This document shows positions 10,473 through 21,267 of a stretch of DNA of 64,000 bases, piece by piece. Origin of the DNA: Monoplex corrugatus (Eukaryota > Mollusca > Gastropoda > Littorinimorpha > Ranellidae); the NCBI GenBank assembly GCA_030674185.1, contig JAPXFY010000022.1, positions 44,726,087-44,790,086 on the forward strand, written 5' to 3'. The notes under the pieces were generated by a model. It was given only the letters and a program-made list of their open reading frames with translations. It was not told the origin of the DNA and did not search any database. How positions within the stretch are numbered: the first letter of the stretch is position 1; every line of letters begins with the position of its first letter. Both the position numbers and the translations under genes were made by a program.

Positions 10473-11152
10473 GCAAGCAACTCAGGAAGATGCAACCATG
10501 AAAACCCTGAAAGCTGTCATTCTACAAGGCTGGCCAGAGGAGAAACAACAACTTTCATTGCAGTTACAAGATTACTTTCCTTTCAGGGAGGAACTGTCAG
10601 TCCAAAAGGGACTTGTTTTCAAAAGCCAGAGTAATTGTAGGCCTACCTGAAAACGAAAGAGCAGACATCCTTGAGAAACTTCATGTAAGCTACTCAGGAG
10701 TTCAGAGCTGCGTAAGAAGAGCACGTGAGGTAATCTACTGGCCCAGGATGAACGTGGACATTGAAGATTTTGTCAAGACATGCAGCGCCTGTAACACATA
10801 CCAACGTGGTCAGCAGAAAGAACCACTCATCAGCACAGAGATCCCTGATCTGCCCTGGCAACACATCGCCTGTGACATCCTCGAACATAATGGCAATGAA
10901 TACCAGGTCACGGTCGAACACTACTCGGATTTTGTGAGATTGATCAGTTACAAACAAGAGAATCCAGAGGTCATCACCTGTCTGAAGAGACACTTGGCAA
11001 GACACGGAATACCAGAACGTCTGACAACAGACTATGGAACTCATTTCACATCAAACCAATTTGGAAAGTTCAGAAAAACATATGGGTTTGAACACATAAC
11101 AAGCTCACCACACTACCCTCAGTCCAATGGAAAAGCAGATATCGCAGTGTAG
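10473..11152 (+). pseudogene. integrase, N-terminal and catalytic domains
   Basis: Two overlapping frames (break near 10613-10640) cover the zinc-binding region, with WP.M and CSACNTY, and the DDE core. The Asp in ACDILEH and in TTDYGTHF are present. The position of the catalytic Glu in the usual NGKAE motif reads NGKAD, and the second His of the zinc finger is Tyr (HVSYSG). A TAG stops the frame at 11150-11152. Near its start VIV-GL-PENE carries two extra codons from a TAGGCCTA expansion at 10638. Confidence 0.85.
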
Positions 11153-11292
11153 GCTGCAAAGACGTGCATGAAGAAAGCAGAACATAACAATCAAGATCCC
11201 TTCCTCGCTCTACTTGAGCTGAGAGACATCCCGACATAGACTATAACAGTTCGCCTGTTCAGAGACTGTTCGGCAAAAGAATACGAACACAA

Positions 11293-11874
11293 GTGCCAAC
11301 GTCAAAGACATTACTCAAACCTACAGTTGTACCAATCAAGAAAGAACTTGAGAAAAGGAAACTTAAGCAAGCGCACTACTACAACAGAAGCGCAGTAGAG
11401 CTGACAGAACTGAGTCTGGGACAGATTGTGAAATTCCAACCTCCAGGATCCAAAAAGCGGATCAGCGCCAAAGTAGACCAACAGGTGAACATCCGGTCAT
11501 ACAACATTTGCACAGAGGATGGACGTCAGTACAGAAGGAATCGTCGACAGCTACGAGACACAACAGAAACGGAGCTTCAGCAAACAGTCAACCCTCAACG
11601 ACTTGTCCAGGGAAGGAAGATTTCTGGAAGACATCAGGAAAGCGACACAGGTAAGCAACAGCAAATAATAATTCCATCAAAACAGATGCTGGAAGATAAC
11701 AAGAAAACTGAAACTGGAACAGATGTCAGGACGGCAGCATCATCTGTTCGTGAGAACTCATCTGATCAGTCACCAGTCATCAAAATGTCTGAGACAACCA
11801 GTATCAAGGAGCCAGATGAAGTTATCAAACAAACAAGGACAGGACAACCCGAACCAGTTAGTTCTCCTTACTGA
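11293..11874 (+). pseudogene. integrase C-terminal region of the LTR element
   Basis: Open for 193 codons. It starts with a Lys-rich helix (KKELEKRKLKQAHYYN), then LSLGQIVKFQPP...GSKKRI...VDQQVNIRSYNICTEDGRQYRRNRRQLR, the pattern of the SH3-like C-terminal domain of gypsy integrases. A low-complexity Thr/Gln/Ser tail follows. It is separated from the catalytic core by about 140 bp with stops. Confidence 0.75.
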
Positions 11875-12169
11875 ACAATATCTGGCAGACAAAGCAAAAG
11901 GCCAGATTTCCTGAAATATGAATGAAACTGAAGACTCTACCATAATCAGATAAACTGAAAGCATTGCGAAACATGGACATGATGATGATGGATAGTATAA
12001 TGATCAGGGATAAAATGAGGTGAATGAATGATTGGATCCTGTGCGTGAGAGAAAGAATGAGTGTTCGTTGAGTTAAATGTTGTGATAAAGGTGGGAAACA
12101 CGTTTATTTCGTATGGACTGAAAGATAGAATAAGAGGGCCAAAAAATAATTCATTGATTTTGTTTCCCT

Positions 12170-12182
12170 AAAGAAAGAGAGA
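12170..12182 (+). promoter_or_regulatory. polypurine tract
   Basis: AAAGAAAGAGAGA lies immediately before the 3' LTR. This is the expected plus-strand primer for LTR elements. Confidence 0.75.
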
Positions 12183-12367
12183 TGTGACATGTGTTAACAG
12201 TAAACAACCCGCAGATAGCAGCACGGGATGATATTCGTTTAAATAACTGATTGATGTTCACTATGAAATGTATAATATATAGTCAGTTAAGAATCAGACA
12301 GCGGGGAGTAAAGACGAAGAAAAAGCATTGCTCTGTCTTCCGAGTTGACTGCAGAAAGAACGGAAGA
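12183..12367 (+). repeat. 3' LTR
   Basis: Begins TGTGACATGTGTTAACAG and ends GAACGGAAGA, followed by the CTTGC target duplication. Homologous to 8501-8690. Confidence 0.88.
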
Positions 12368-12462
12368 CTTGCATGCTGGGAGGAGCCTGAATGTGAAGTG
12401 GGACTTGAGACAAATGTGTTAACTTTCAATAATTTGAGTAAAACACTATTTCTTGGTCTGTT

Positions 12463-12580
12463 ACTGTCATTTTTGTTTAAAGGCCCAGCCGACTTCATAG
12501 AGCCATATCAGGGCTATAACTGTTTCAAAACGTACACAGTAGGCCTACTTCAACAGGGCGAGAAAAAAAAAAGGAAAGAA
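12463..12580 (+). repeat. retroposon tail shared with 22140-22235
   Basis: TTTTTGTTTAAA..CCAGC.GACT.C.TAGAGCCATAT..GGGCTAT is shared with 22147-22200. Both copies end in an A-rich run, as SINE or LINE 3' tails do. The copy here has TAGGCCTA at 12540-12547 where the other has only TA. Confidence 0.6.
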
Positions 12581-12619
12581 AAGTAAGTAGGCCTACACAT
12601 ATCAATGCATTCGCGCACA

Positions 12620-13133
12620 AAATCAAAGGAGATGCCTCTGGTGTTTTCCTCCAAGTACAGCACCAAGCTCAGATTGTACACAGCTGTGTACTTTCCACCC
12701 TTCTGTATGGCTCACAATGCTGGAGGGTGACAGAAAGCGACCTTACCAAGCTGCAAGACTTCCATATAAAGAACCTCCTGAGTACTTTCCACACTACAGT
12801 ATGGCTCACAATGCTGCAGGGTGACAAAGCGACCTTACCAAGCTGTCAGACTTCCATTTTAAGAACCTCCTGAGTACTTTCCACACTACTGTATGGCTCA
12901 CAATGCTGCAGGGCGACAGAAAGCGACCTTACCAAGCTGTAAGACTTCCATATAAAGAACCTCGTGAGTACTTTCCACACTACTGTATGGCTCACAATGC
13001 TGCAGGGTGACAAAGCGACCTTACCAAGCTGTCAGACTTCCAGATAAAGAACCTCCTGTGTACTTTCCACCCTGCTGTATGGCTCACAATGCTGGAGGGT
13101 GACAAAGTGGCCTTACCAAGCTGTCAGACTTCC
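12620..13133 (+). repeat. ~93-bp minisatellite, array 1, derived from a LINE RT tail
   Basis: Five units start TACTTTCCA at 12689, 12783, 12874, 12969 and 13061. The first unit and its left flank still read as LINE sequence: TKLRLYTAV, then LLYGSQCWRVTE and KLQDFHIKNLL. This is the 'LLYG.E.W' block of endonuclease-type non-LTR reverse transcriptases, so one piece of an RT gene has been amplified in tandem. Confidence 0.8.
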
Positions 13134-13141
13134 ATATAAAT

Positions 13142-14817
13142 GAATGGCTCAGATCATGGGTACAGTTGGAACCTCCACATTACAATGATTATCTTTTAGC
13201 CATCTATTCAGTTTTTAATAAAAACAAAGCAATCTACAGTACTGTACTTGGAATGGACAATATAAAAATGAATAGAACCAACAATATTGTTTTGTGTTTG
13301 TGGGTTGTAAATTCCTTTTTTACACAAAATATGGTGAAAAATGGCGACCGATTTGTTACACGGTGACGGAACACTTCTTCTACCCAGGCCAGTACTTTCA
13401 TACACAACAAAGGAAAGCAATGGAGGCCTAAAATATGATGGTTTATCGTTCCTACACTAGTCTGTGTATTAAACTGTTCCAGCAAAATATGTTCTGTAAC
13501 ACAGTAGCACTTGAAAAATCGGTCTTGTGCGCATAACGTTCGTGTCACTCAGTCGTGTCAACAACTACATACGTCACATTCCTACACAAACCCACTGGCA
13601 ACAAAGACCAGTCATTTTTTGCATGAAAATGGAGGTGTACCATTACAGTGCGTTTTGAGCAAGAAAAACATTGTGTCGGAAAAAGAGGACTCTATTTTAG
13701 TCGGATGAAGTTCGTGTTATGTGCAGAAGACCGTGTTCATGCGCCGTAGCAGACGCAATTTCTGTTGAAAATTTGCTATGTCATCATTTGCACTCATAAA
13801 GCTATGACACAGCAGGTTTTGCCTTAGAAGACCACGTAAAAACGAGCACATCATTTCCCGTTCGTGTCCCCAGCAAAGCAGACCGGTTAGGAGCATAAGA
13901 TTTTACCGACAACATTCAGATTTTAGACTTCTATGCTACTGCCCACTGAGCTAGATCATCATTAAAGGTAAGAAAAAGTTTCTTCTATGATATACAATGG
14001 CATTTATTGGGGCTGAATTCAATGAAACACATTTTAGCACAGGAGATTTCTGATGCGCATAACAAAGACACCACATCCTTCCCAGTTTAACATCCCGCCT
14101 GTAGCTCAGCTAAAAGAAAGATTTTTGTTGCAGTGTGTTCCAAGAATAGATTCAAGAGACAGACATATTTTTAATTAAAGAAAATATGCTGCCAACATGA
14201 ATGTTCAATAAAATATGATGAAACTGTAATACAGTGTGGTCTGAGTTTTTGTGGAACTGTCTTGGTGTCCCCGTTATGCGCAAAAGATAAAATTGAATAT
14301 TTAGTTGTAGGCTACAAGGTTCTTGTTAAATTACTGGTAAAATTTTTAAGACAACTTACATTGCCATAGCTAATACTTTTCAGTGCAAACTAGTTACTAG
14401 AAAGATCTTAGTTTGTCAAAAATGAAAACAAGTAGGCGCCTACAACTACTCTTCTGCGCATAAGTGTCCCCTTCAATTAACATTTATAATTCCTTAATTT
14501 TACCAAAGTCAAAAGTTAATGATATATCCATACACTGATACAGGTCTCTAGATTCTTACTGTAAACCTGTTTCTTTCCAACAACTTTAATTAGTGCTTTG
14601 AAAACACAATAATGGGACACGATGTTATGATCAAAAGAATTTGTGGTCACCGACAGAGGAAGCCCAAAGCCTGGAATCACTTTTTCCTTTTCCTTATTTC
14701 ACCTTCTTGCATCCTACAGACACTAAACAACAAGACATGCCACTTAGAGTGCAATATCTTGTATTTTGATTTTGACCATGTGTGTAACACTTTATGTACC
14801 CATGATCTGAGTTGTTC
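13142..14817. mobile_element. unassigned TIR element splitting the 93-bp array
   Basis: A 17-bp perfect inverted repeat, CTCAGATCATGGGTACA, lies at 13148-13164 and in complement at 14795-14811, six bases inside the proposed ends. Flanking octamers ATATAAAT (13134-13141) and ACATACAT (14818-14825) match at six of eight positions. The array repeat stops at the left side and resumes at the right, so the element has split one array. Inside, TGCGCATAA(C) occurs four times in both orientations (13528, 14054, 14273 complement, 14455), each next to GTGTC or GACAC. No transposase frame is seen. Confidence 0.65.
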
Positions 14818-14825
14818 ACATACAT

Positions 14826-15530
14826 AACCTGAGTACTTTCCACTCTACTGTATGGCTCACGATGCTGGAGGGTGAAAAAGTTACCTTAGTAAGCTATCAG
14901 ACTTCCATATAAAGAACCCGAGTACTTTCCACCCTGCTGTTTGACTCACAATGCTGGAGGGTGACAGTGACCTACCAAGCTGTCAGAATTCCATATAAAG
15001 AACCTGTGTAGGCCTACTTTCCACACTACTGTATGGCTCACAATGCTGGAGGGTGACAGAAAGTGACCTTACCAAGCTATCAGACTTCCATATAAAGAAC
15101 CTGTGTAGGCCTACTTTCCACCCTGCTGTTTAGCTCACAATGCTCGAGGGTGACAGAAAATTGTGAACTTACCAAGCTGTCAGACTTCCATATAAAAAAC
15201 CCGAGTACTTTCCACCCTGCTGTATTTCTCACAATGCTGGAGGGTGACAGAAAGTGACCTTACCAAGCTACCAGACTTCCATATAAAGAACCTCCTGGGT
15301 ACTTTCCACACTACTGTATTGCTCACAGTGCTGGAGGGTGACAGAAAGTGACCTTACCAAGCTACCAGACTTCCATATAAAGAACCTCCTGGGTACTTTC
15401 CACACTACTGTATTGCTCACAATGCTGGAGGGTGACAGAAAGTGGCCTTACAAGCTGTCAGACTTCCATATAAAGAACTTGAGTAGGTCTACTTTCCACC
15501 CTAATGTATGACTCACAATGCTGCACAATT
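14826..15530 (+). repeat. ~93-bp minisatellite, array 2
   Basis: About eight units with TACTTTCCA or CTACTTTCC near 14833, 14922, 15014, 15111, 15205, 15300, 15393 and 15488. It is the continuation of array 1 beyond the inserted element. Units at about 15009 and 15106 carry TAGGCCTA, and 15486 a variant TAGGTCTA, where other units read GTAC. Confidence 0.8.
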
Positions 15531-15659
15531 TATAAGAATTAGGCCTTTAACTAAACTTGTCAGCAATAACTCTCATCTTACAGAATTAATTACTGACAGT
15601 GATTTTCTGATTATGAAGAAGAAATTGACTGATTAGAACACTTTGTAGATCTTAATGTG

Positions 15660-15920
15660 GGAAAGAGAGAGGACACATTTGAAGTTATGTACGAAAAGGT
15701 GATAGAGGGTGGTCCTGGGGGATCATACCCATCTGCTACACAATGACTTCAGAAGTAGACATGCAGAAAGCAGCAGGTTTTTAGCTCTACCTTCAGGAAG
15801 GACACACTACTCTTTAATAATTCCAACAGCCTTACCTATTTTCACCATGACAGATTTAAGACCTAGTGGGCTGATGAACATTCCCCCCCGGGAATGCCAA
15901 GGGCTCGTTCAGTATAAATA
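15660..15920 (+). pseudogene. LINE C-terminal fragment
   Basis: A short frame reads SRFLALPSGRTHYSLIIPTALPIF, resembling the 'R..YS.IP.AI.LFN' end of CR1/jockey-type ORF2 proteins. The block ATTCCAACAGCCTTACC...ATGACAGATTTA recurs at 16682-16720. No catalytic part is present. Weak but consistent with the 3' region that follows. Confidence 0.45.
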
Positions 15921-15959
15921 GTATCCCACCTTCTGGAAATTTTGTGCTGGACATTTGTC

Positions 15960-16395
15960 CTCATTTCTGTCACTCTTTGTTTCTCCCTCACTCGTTTGCT
16001 TTCTGTTTTTTTCTTCCTGTATTCTTCTGCCTTGCTGTTCCATTCACTTGTGTGTTCTATAAAAGCCTTACATGCTTTCTCTTTGGAATAATAATTGGGT
16101 ACATGTAGGCCTACTATTTTTTTTTTAGCTCTAGGGGAATCTGATGTGCAGAAGCAATTTTAGGTAGGCCTAATTCATGCCCATTTTATGTTAAAGTGTC
16201 CTTAGTTATGTTTACATTTGTTGTTTTGGTATGTTTTTTTAAATCCCATCGTGATAAATTGGATGGAGTGGTCAGTACCAGGGGCACGTATACTTATGAT
16301 TATGTGTGTGAACGCATTGATATGTGCACTTAATTTTCTTTTCCAGTTTTCTGTTTTTCTCCAGTAAGGTATCGTGTACTTTTTGAGATGCTATA
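15960..16395 (+). repeat. dispersed repeat shared with 3711-4445
   Basis: Same block order as the copy at 3711-4445. TAGGCCTA interrupts this copy at 16106 and 16165; the other copy has TA or GA there. Confidence 0.6.
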
Positions 16396-16440
16396 TGATA
16401 TGGTAAGATGATGTGATATGGCTCTGTGCATTCAGCTAGG

Positions 16441-16637
16441 CTTTTGACTCCCGCACCCTGTCCACCAGCATCCAGCATTGTCAATCACGCTAGCAAAGCA
16501 AAAACTTAACCCTTTGACTCCCTCACCCTATCTACAAGCTTCCTGCAGGAAGCTTGTGGATAGACTGAGGGAGTCAAAAGGAGTCAAAAGGTTAAGTTTT
16601 TGCAGTTGGTGGATAGAGTGCGGGAAGCAAAGGGTTA
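16441..16637. mobile_element. piggyBac-like MITE, self-nested copy
   Basis: Outer ends TTTTGACTCCCGCACCCTG and GTGCGGGAAGCAAAGGGTTAA; the inner palindrome is bounded by TTAACCCTTTGACTCC and GGAGTCAAAAGGTTAA, with the short duplication GGAGTCAAAAGGAGTCAAAAGG at its right edge. Confidence 0.75.
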
Positions 16638-17039
16638 AGCAACGAAAACAATGACTGATGAAATGACACACTACAGTTTCATTCCAACAGCCTTACCTAT
16701 TTTCACCATGACAGATTTAATATGTAGCAGACTGACATCTGCTCAACTTTCTTTTCCCTTGATGTTGTTATAATGATAAGCATTTTCTAAGTTACTAATA
16801 AATCACACCAAAAAAAAAAAAATCCTATATATCAAGTCATTCAAAGTTAGCTAATGAAATTTTTAGAACTGATCAATAACATCTTGGACCAGTTTGTGAC
16901 AAAATATGAAACTTTATTACTGAAAACTGGATGTTCTGGGCTTAAGCAAAGAAATCCATTTTTTCTGTTCTGAGTTATGAAATAAAGCATGCTTTTTCTC
17001 ACTGAAGCCAAAAAAAAAAAAAAAAAGCAAATATGTACC

Positions 17040-17040
<1 letters not shown>

Positions 17041-17072
<32 letters not shown>

Positions 17073-17075
17073 TGA
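17041..17075. repeat. (TA)n microsatellite
   Basis: Pure TA run next to an A-run at 17010-17026. Confidence 0.9.
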
Positions 17076-17079
17076 AAAT

Positions 17080-17320
17080 TTCCACTAAGCTTGAAAAGGT
17101 CTTAGCGTACACAAAATAACCAAAGAAATGTCTGAGCCTCAATTTGGATACTGTACACACACACACACACACACACACACCACACACACACACAAAAACC
17201 GTTTTGTGTGTGCGTGCGTGCGTGTGTGTGTGTGTGTGCAATATCCAAATCGAGGTTCAGACAGTTCTTTGGTTATTTTGTATACTCGCAAAAGACCTTC
17301 CCCACCTAAGTACAGGTTTT
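17080..17320. mobile_element. hairpin element with a microsatellite loop
   Basis: Left arm 17090-17150 (AAGGTCTTAG, ACAAAATAACCAAAGAA, CTGAGCCTCAATTTGGATA) and right arm 17240-17310 (TATCCAAATCGAGGTTCAG, TTCTTTGGTTATTTTGT, AAAAGACCTT) are inverted copies of about 65-70 bp. The loop is (AC)n then (GT)n, so the whole unit can extrude as one long hairpin. The cysteine-rich frames through the loop are repeat translations. Confidence 0.7.
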
Positions 17321-17449
17321 TTTCCTTCTTATTATTACAATTCTACGTAATCAAACACGCTAAATGAAGAAGTCACAATCAGTGTATTTGTCTGAAAATA
17401 ACAGAGAAATAATTGAGTCCCAATGTATAGGCCTACATCTATCTTTGCT

Positions 17450-17575
17450 ATATTACTGTCATTATCAACATCAGTGAGCTGTCATTATGTTATATTACTG
17501 TCATTATCATTATCAGTGAGCTGTCATTATGTTATATTACTGTTATCTATTCAGTGAGATGTCATTATTACTGTT
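17450..17575. repeat. ~48-bp tandem repeat
   Basis: Two and a half copies of TATTACTGTCATTATCA...CAGTGAGCTGTCATTATGT run head to tail. Confidence 0.75.
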
Positions 17576-18586
17576 AATATTAGGCCTAGGTTTATAGGAT
17601 TTTTAGTCAATAATGATGACATGTATCCTGTTTTAATTTTAGTTTCATTCATTTATTATTTATCCTGTAAAAACAATGACTAATAAAGGAATAAAAGCAG
17701 ACATCCCTAGCCTACAGGCTTGAACTTGACCTCTGTCAAGAAGATGGTGTGTCTTCTGCTTTGGTGAAATATTGGGACGTAGCTTTCTGGGGCATGTGCA
17801 ACCCAGGCGCTCCAGCAAAAGGCAGTACAGCAGGGAAAAAAAACTAAGTCCTGACGCCAGTCACAGAGTATAACATTGATAAAAACTTCTGTCCTGTGCA
17901 TGGTAGCCTACTTTAGATTTGTTTTCCTCTCCGTGTGCACAATGACCATGATCTTTGTCGCACTCCCTTTGGCTTGAATTAAGATGAAACAGCAACGACG
18001 GGGGATGGTGTTCAGAATCAACTGATTGATCGCTCCCCCTCACCAAAATAATCATCACTGTTACCTTCAACTCTCTCTTGAATTTGTCTAAACCTGTAGT
18101 ACTTCAGCAGTGGTAAAAAGCAATCAAACTTACTTTTGAGTGTCAGGACTGCAGAGTACTAGGGAGAGATGCCATCTTTGTCCAAGTGAGGTCAGTGGGT
18201 GGGGTCAAATATAACGAGGCCACACACACACGGTCAAATAAAATCTGTGACGATTGGCTGCTTTAGCTAGTGGAAAGGCCAATGAAGCTATTTGCAACTT
18301 ATAAAGTCTTGTAAACATTGTGGAGGGACAGGCCAAATCCTCTAAAGGGGACGTTCCTATGAAACATTTGTAAACTGAGCATTCACTATAGAGGACGCCA
18401 TACAGAAAATTAAACTGAACTGAACAGTCGCAGACGATGGTAAAATAATATAATCATGTTCAAGAACAGCAACTTTCACCATCAGGCATAGTAGGCTACT
18501 ACTCATAATTACATTTTACAAAGATCTTTTCCAGCTTAGTAGGGGTTTTTCCCCCACTCCCATAGCCTATTCATAAGCAGCAAAAA
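17576..18586. other. non-coding; promoter-like cluster at 18253-18306
   Basis: No exon is recognised. Between 18253 and 18306 an inverted CCAAT box (ATTGG), a direct CCAAT box (18279-18283) and TTATAAAG (18299-18306) occur with spacing typical of a pol II promoter on the plus strand. No open reading frame with recognisable content follows, so it may be a transposon or orphan promoter, or chance. Confidence 0.35.
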
Positions 18587-18720
18587 CTTGACCCTTTCAC
18601 TCCCTCACCCTATCCACCAGATTCCAGCAGGAAACTCTATAAGAGTGAAGGGATTTCTGCTTTGATGTCATGGCTGACAATGCAGGATACTGGTAGATAG
18701 GGTGAGGGAGTCAAAGTGGT
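18587..18720. mobile_element. piggyBac-like MITE, shortened copy
   Basis: TTGACCCTTTCACTCCCTCACC at the left, ATTCCAGCAGGAAAC at the inner centre and GGTGAGGGAGTCAAAG at the right. The outer left arm is missing. Confidence 0.65.
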
Positions 18721-21150
18721 ATTTGTATTAGTATAGGTAATTACCAACTAGGAATGAGTCCCATGTTCTGACAGATGGTTTTGTGACCCAGTCACACAAA
18801 AAGGGACCCAAGTCGCCCAAAAGCAAACCAAGATACAAAGCAGACTAAGATACTCTCAGAACAGTAGCGAGGTCTATTTGGATGAAACGGGAGATTTTAG
18901 TGGCTTCTTGGGTTTGGCTCCAAGTGCATAACTTTCAAAGAAATAAAATTCACCCAAAAAACATGTTAACATTAATTTGATTAAGACATTTGCACAAAAG
19001 CTAGTAGAGAAGGACAAATAAAGTGGAAAAGACAGACACAAGTGCCACATGGCCAACTCTGACAAAATTCTTGTGTGAATGGCGAAACTTACATGATCCA
19101 GAATCCTGACAGAGTTCTGGGAAGCAAAAAATAAAGAATTACAGGGACACCCTTGGTCATGGCTTCATTAAAATTATGCGCTACAAGCTGTTTTCATACA
19201 CTGCCACCAGAACTCAACACCTTAAAAAGAATGCCAACATGTTTTGAAGTTTATGCCAATTTTCAAGCACAATACATAGTAATTCAAGAGAACTTGATCA
19301 GAATTCACGAGAGAAATTCAAGAGAACCTGGTTGGATTTCACTAGACAGAAATTCAAGAAAACCAAATCATAATTCACAAGAGAATAAGTCAAGAGAACC
19401 CATATCAGAATTCACAAGTGCATTCTTCAGACTGCTAGGCAAAATCTATCGGTGAATGTTCTCAGATGTTCTCCTCCCGTTTTCTTAATACAAAGATTAC
19501 ATGTGTGACATGTCAAATAACCACAACGCCTATGGTTTTTGCCTTACATACCTCGTTTATGTATCAATGGAAAGGAAATTCCGCGCTCTTTCCAGTGATA
19601 CCAATAACTTCATAGTAAAACTCGCATAAATATCTACCCCCACCTCTTTGTGAGAATAGATCACATTTGTTTGCCATTTTATAATGTAGGAATAGAAGAA
19701 TCCTATATGTATTCAACACATGCGATCGTTTTCCTGCTTTTTGCTGGAGGAACATTTGGGTTCAATTTATATGTAAGCTTCAAAGACTTGGACTAATCTC
19801 AAAGAGCCTGATGCTGCATACCAGACACTGAGAATGACAGGTGGAGGAGTCCATGTTCTCCTGCTACTCATCACCCTCCCCAAACCACACAGGTTAAAGA
19901 ATTTGGAAAACAGAAGAGTCTTGGGCCTCTTGAAGTTTTTCCCTCCTTTCCTCATTGAGACATTGTTTCATCTAAGATTTTTAGACTTCCTAAATATCCC
20001 TCAGTTTTCCAACAAATTTCCAAGCCAGTAAAATACTAATTGATTCCTTCTCCTCTCCCCCAACCAAATTCTCCTAACTTCTATCAACTGTTGGCAACTT
20101 TTAATTCAATCTATTACTGTATTAGACAATGAATTTTTACCCTTAATATGGCATGTTTCTTTCTTTCTGCTGCCCATGTATGTAAACTTCCTGAAATAAA
20201 ATGAACTGTGGTTGCCCACCCACCCACCCCCACTTTCTTTTAAATTATTCTGTACCAATTTGAATATTAAAAGTATCTCTGAAAATTCAGAAAATAAATT
20301 TGCTGCTACCGTCCTTAAAAATATTCTATGAAAGAAAATACAATGAAATACAAAACTATGGTTTCACACAAAACATTTTCCCCTCACACTGTAATAAATC
20401 ATTTGGTCCACACACACTTTCTTCAACTAATTCTTATTTTCATAAACTAATTCTTATTTTCATAAACATGTTATTCATATTTCTTTTGTCATACTGGATT
20501 CACCATGTGAAATTTTTCTCCGTCAAAATGATATTCTGTTGTTTAATAAACATCATAAGCCAAAACACAAAGCTGAACAAGGCGTTTAAGTTTTTATGCC
20601 CCCCCCCCCCCCCCCCCCCCCCCATTACTGTTGTTGTTGAGACGTAAGTGTATGTATACATCTTGTTGGCATACAGTTACACAAGTATGCATCTCATCAA
20701 GTATTTTCTGTTTGCATTTCATACAGGTGCAAGGATGTTTACATTTCCAGCAGTGATGCTTTTAATTTTTGCAGGGACTTGTGTATTAGTTAACTTAAAT
20801 TCATTACAAGTTCAGTGTCAGACCATTCTGTGTTGGCATTTTCCACATGGCAAATTATTTCAACATGTCAGTGTTAACGCTCTGGTGCCAATGTCTGAAC
20901 ATTTGGTTAAAAGTGCTGGTAAGCCACATACTTCCATCATGCACCAAACTGTATCACCATGCACCACACTGTATCACAAAGTTATGAGTGGGACCTTTCT
21001 TTTTCTCAGCTTCAGTTGGCCAACATCAACATGTCCTTCACCTGTGGTACAATTTAACTTTATCTGTGAAAAAGATGTACATGTTTTCCAGCTGTAACAA
21101 GTCAGATCAAGTGTAAGAATAATCATCATCTGTCTAAATATTCAAATTCA
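18721..21150. other. no gene recognised; small tandem repeats and a poly-C tract
   Basis: Contains a degenerate repeat of AATTCAAGAGAACC/AATTCACAAGAG units (about 19278-19425), a two-copy 20-bp repeat CTAATTCTTATTTTCATAAA (20429-20468) and a run of 25 C (20599-20623). Open frames at 19153, 19834, 20300 and 20648 have no recognisable domain or splice context and look fortuitous. Confidence 0.5.
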
Positions 21151-21267
21151 TTAACCCTTTTGACTCCCACACCCTATCCATCAACCACAAAAAATTAAGT
21201 TTTTGCTTTGCTAGCATTGTTGACAATACTGTATGTTGGTAGACGGGGTGCAGGTGTCAAAGGGTTA
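21151..21267. mobile_element. piggyBac-like MITE, 'empty' outer copy
   Basis: TTAACCCTTTTGACTCCCAC at the left and GTGCAGGTGTCAAAGGGTTAA at the right. Where other copies hold the inner palindrome, this one has a single TTAA in AAAAAATTAAGTTTTTGC. It shows the outer element before self-insertion. Confidence 0.75.

Larger units (their letters stand above)
8501..12367 (+). mobile_element. Ty3/gypsy LTR retrotransposon, internally deleted
   Basis: A 190-bp left LTR and a 185-bp right LTR flank a gag-protease-RNase H-integrase region. CTTGC is duplicated at 8496-8500 and 12368-12372. The order protease, RNase H, integrase is that of Ty3/gypsy rather than copia elements. The reverse-transcriptase fingers and palm are missing: protease sequence passes directly into RNase H at about 9960-10000. 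Frameshifts in gag and protease, a changed zinc-finger residue and a changed catalytic residue in integrase mean it cannot move by itself. The LTRs differ at several positions and by indels, so the insertion is not recent. Confidence 0.9.

Noticed and set aside
20300..21097. Two adjoining plus-strand frames of 115 and 149 codons
   Set aside because: No conserved motif, poly-C at the first frame's end, and no splice or promoter context.
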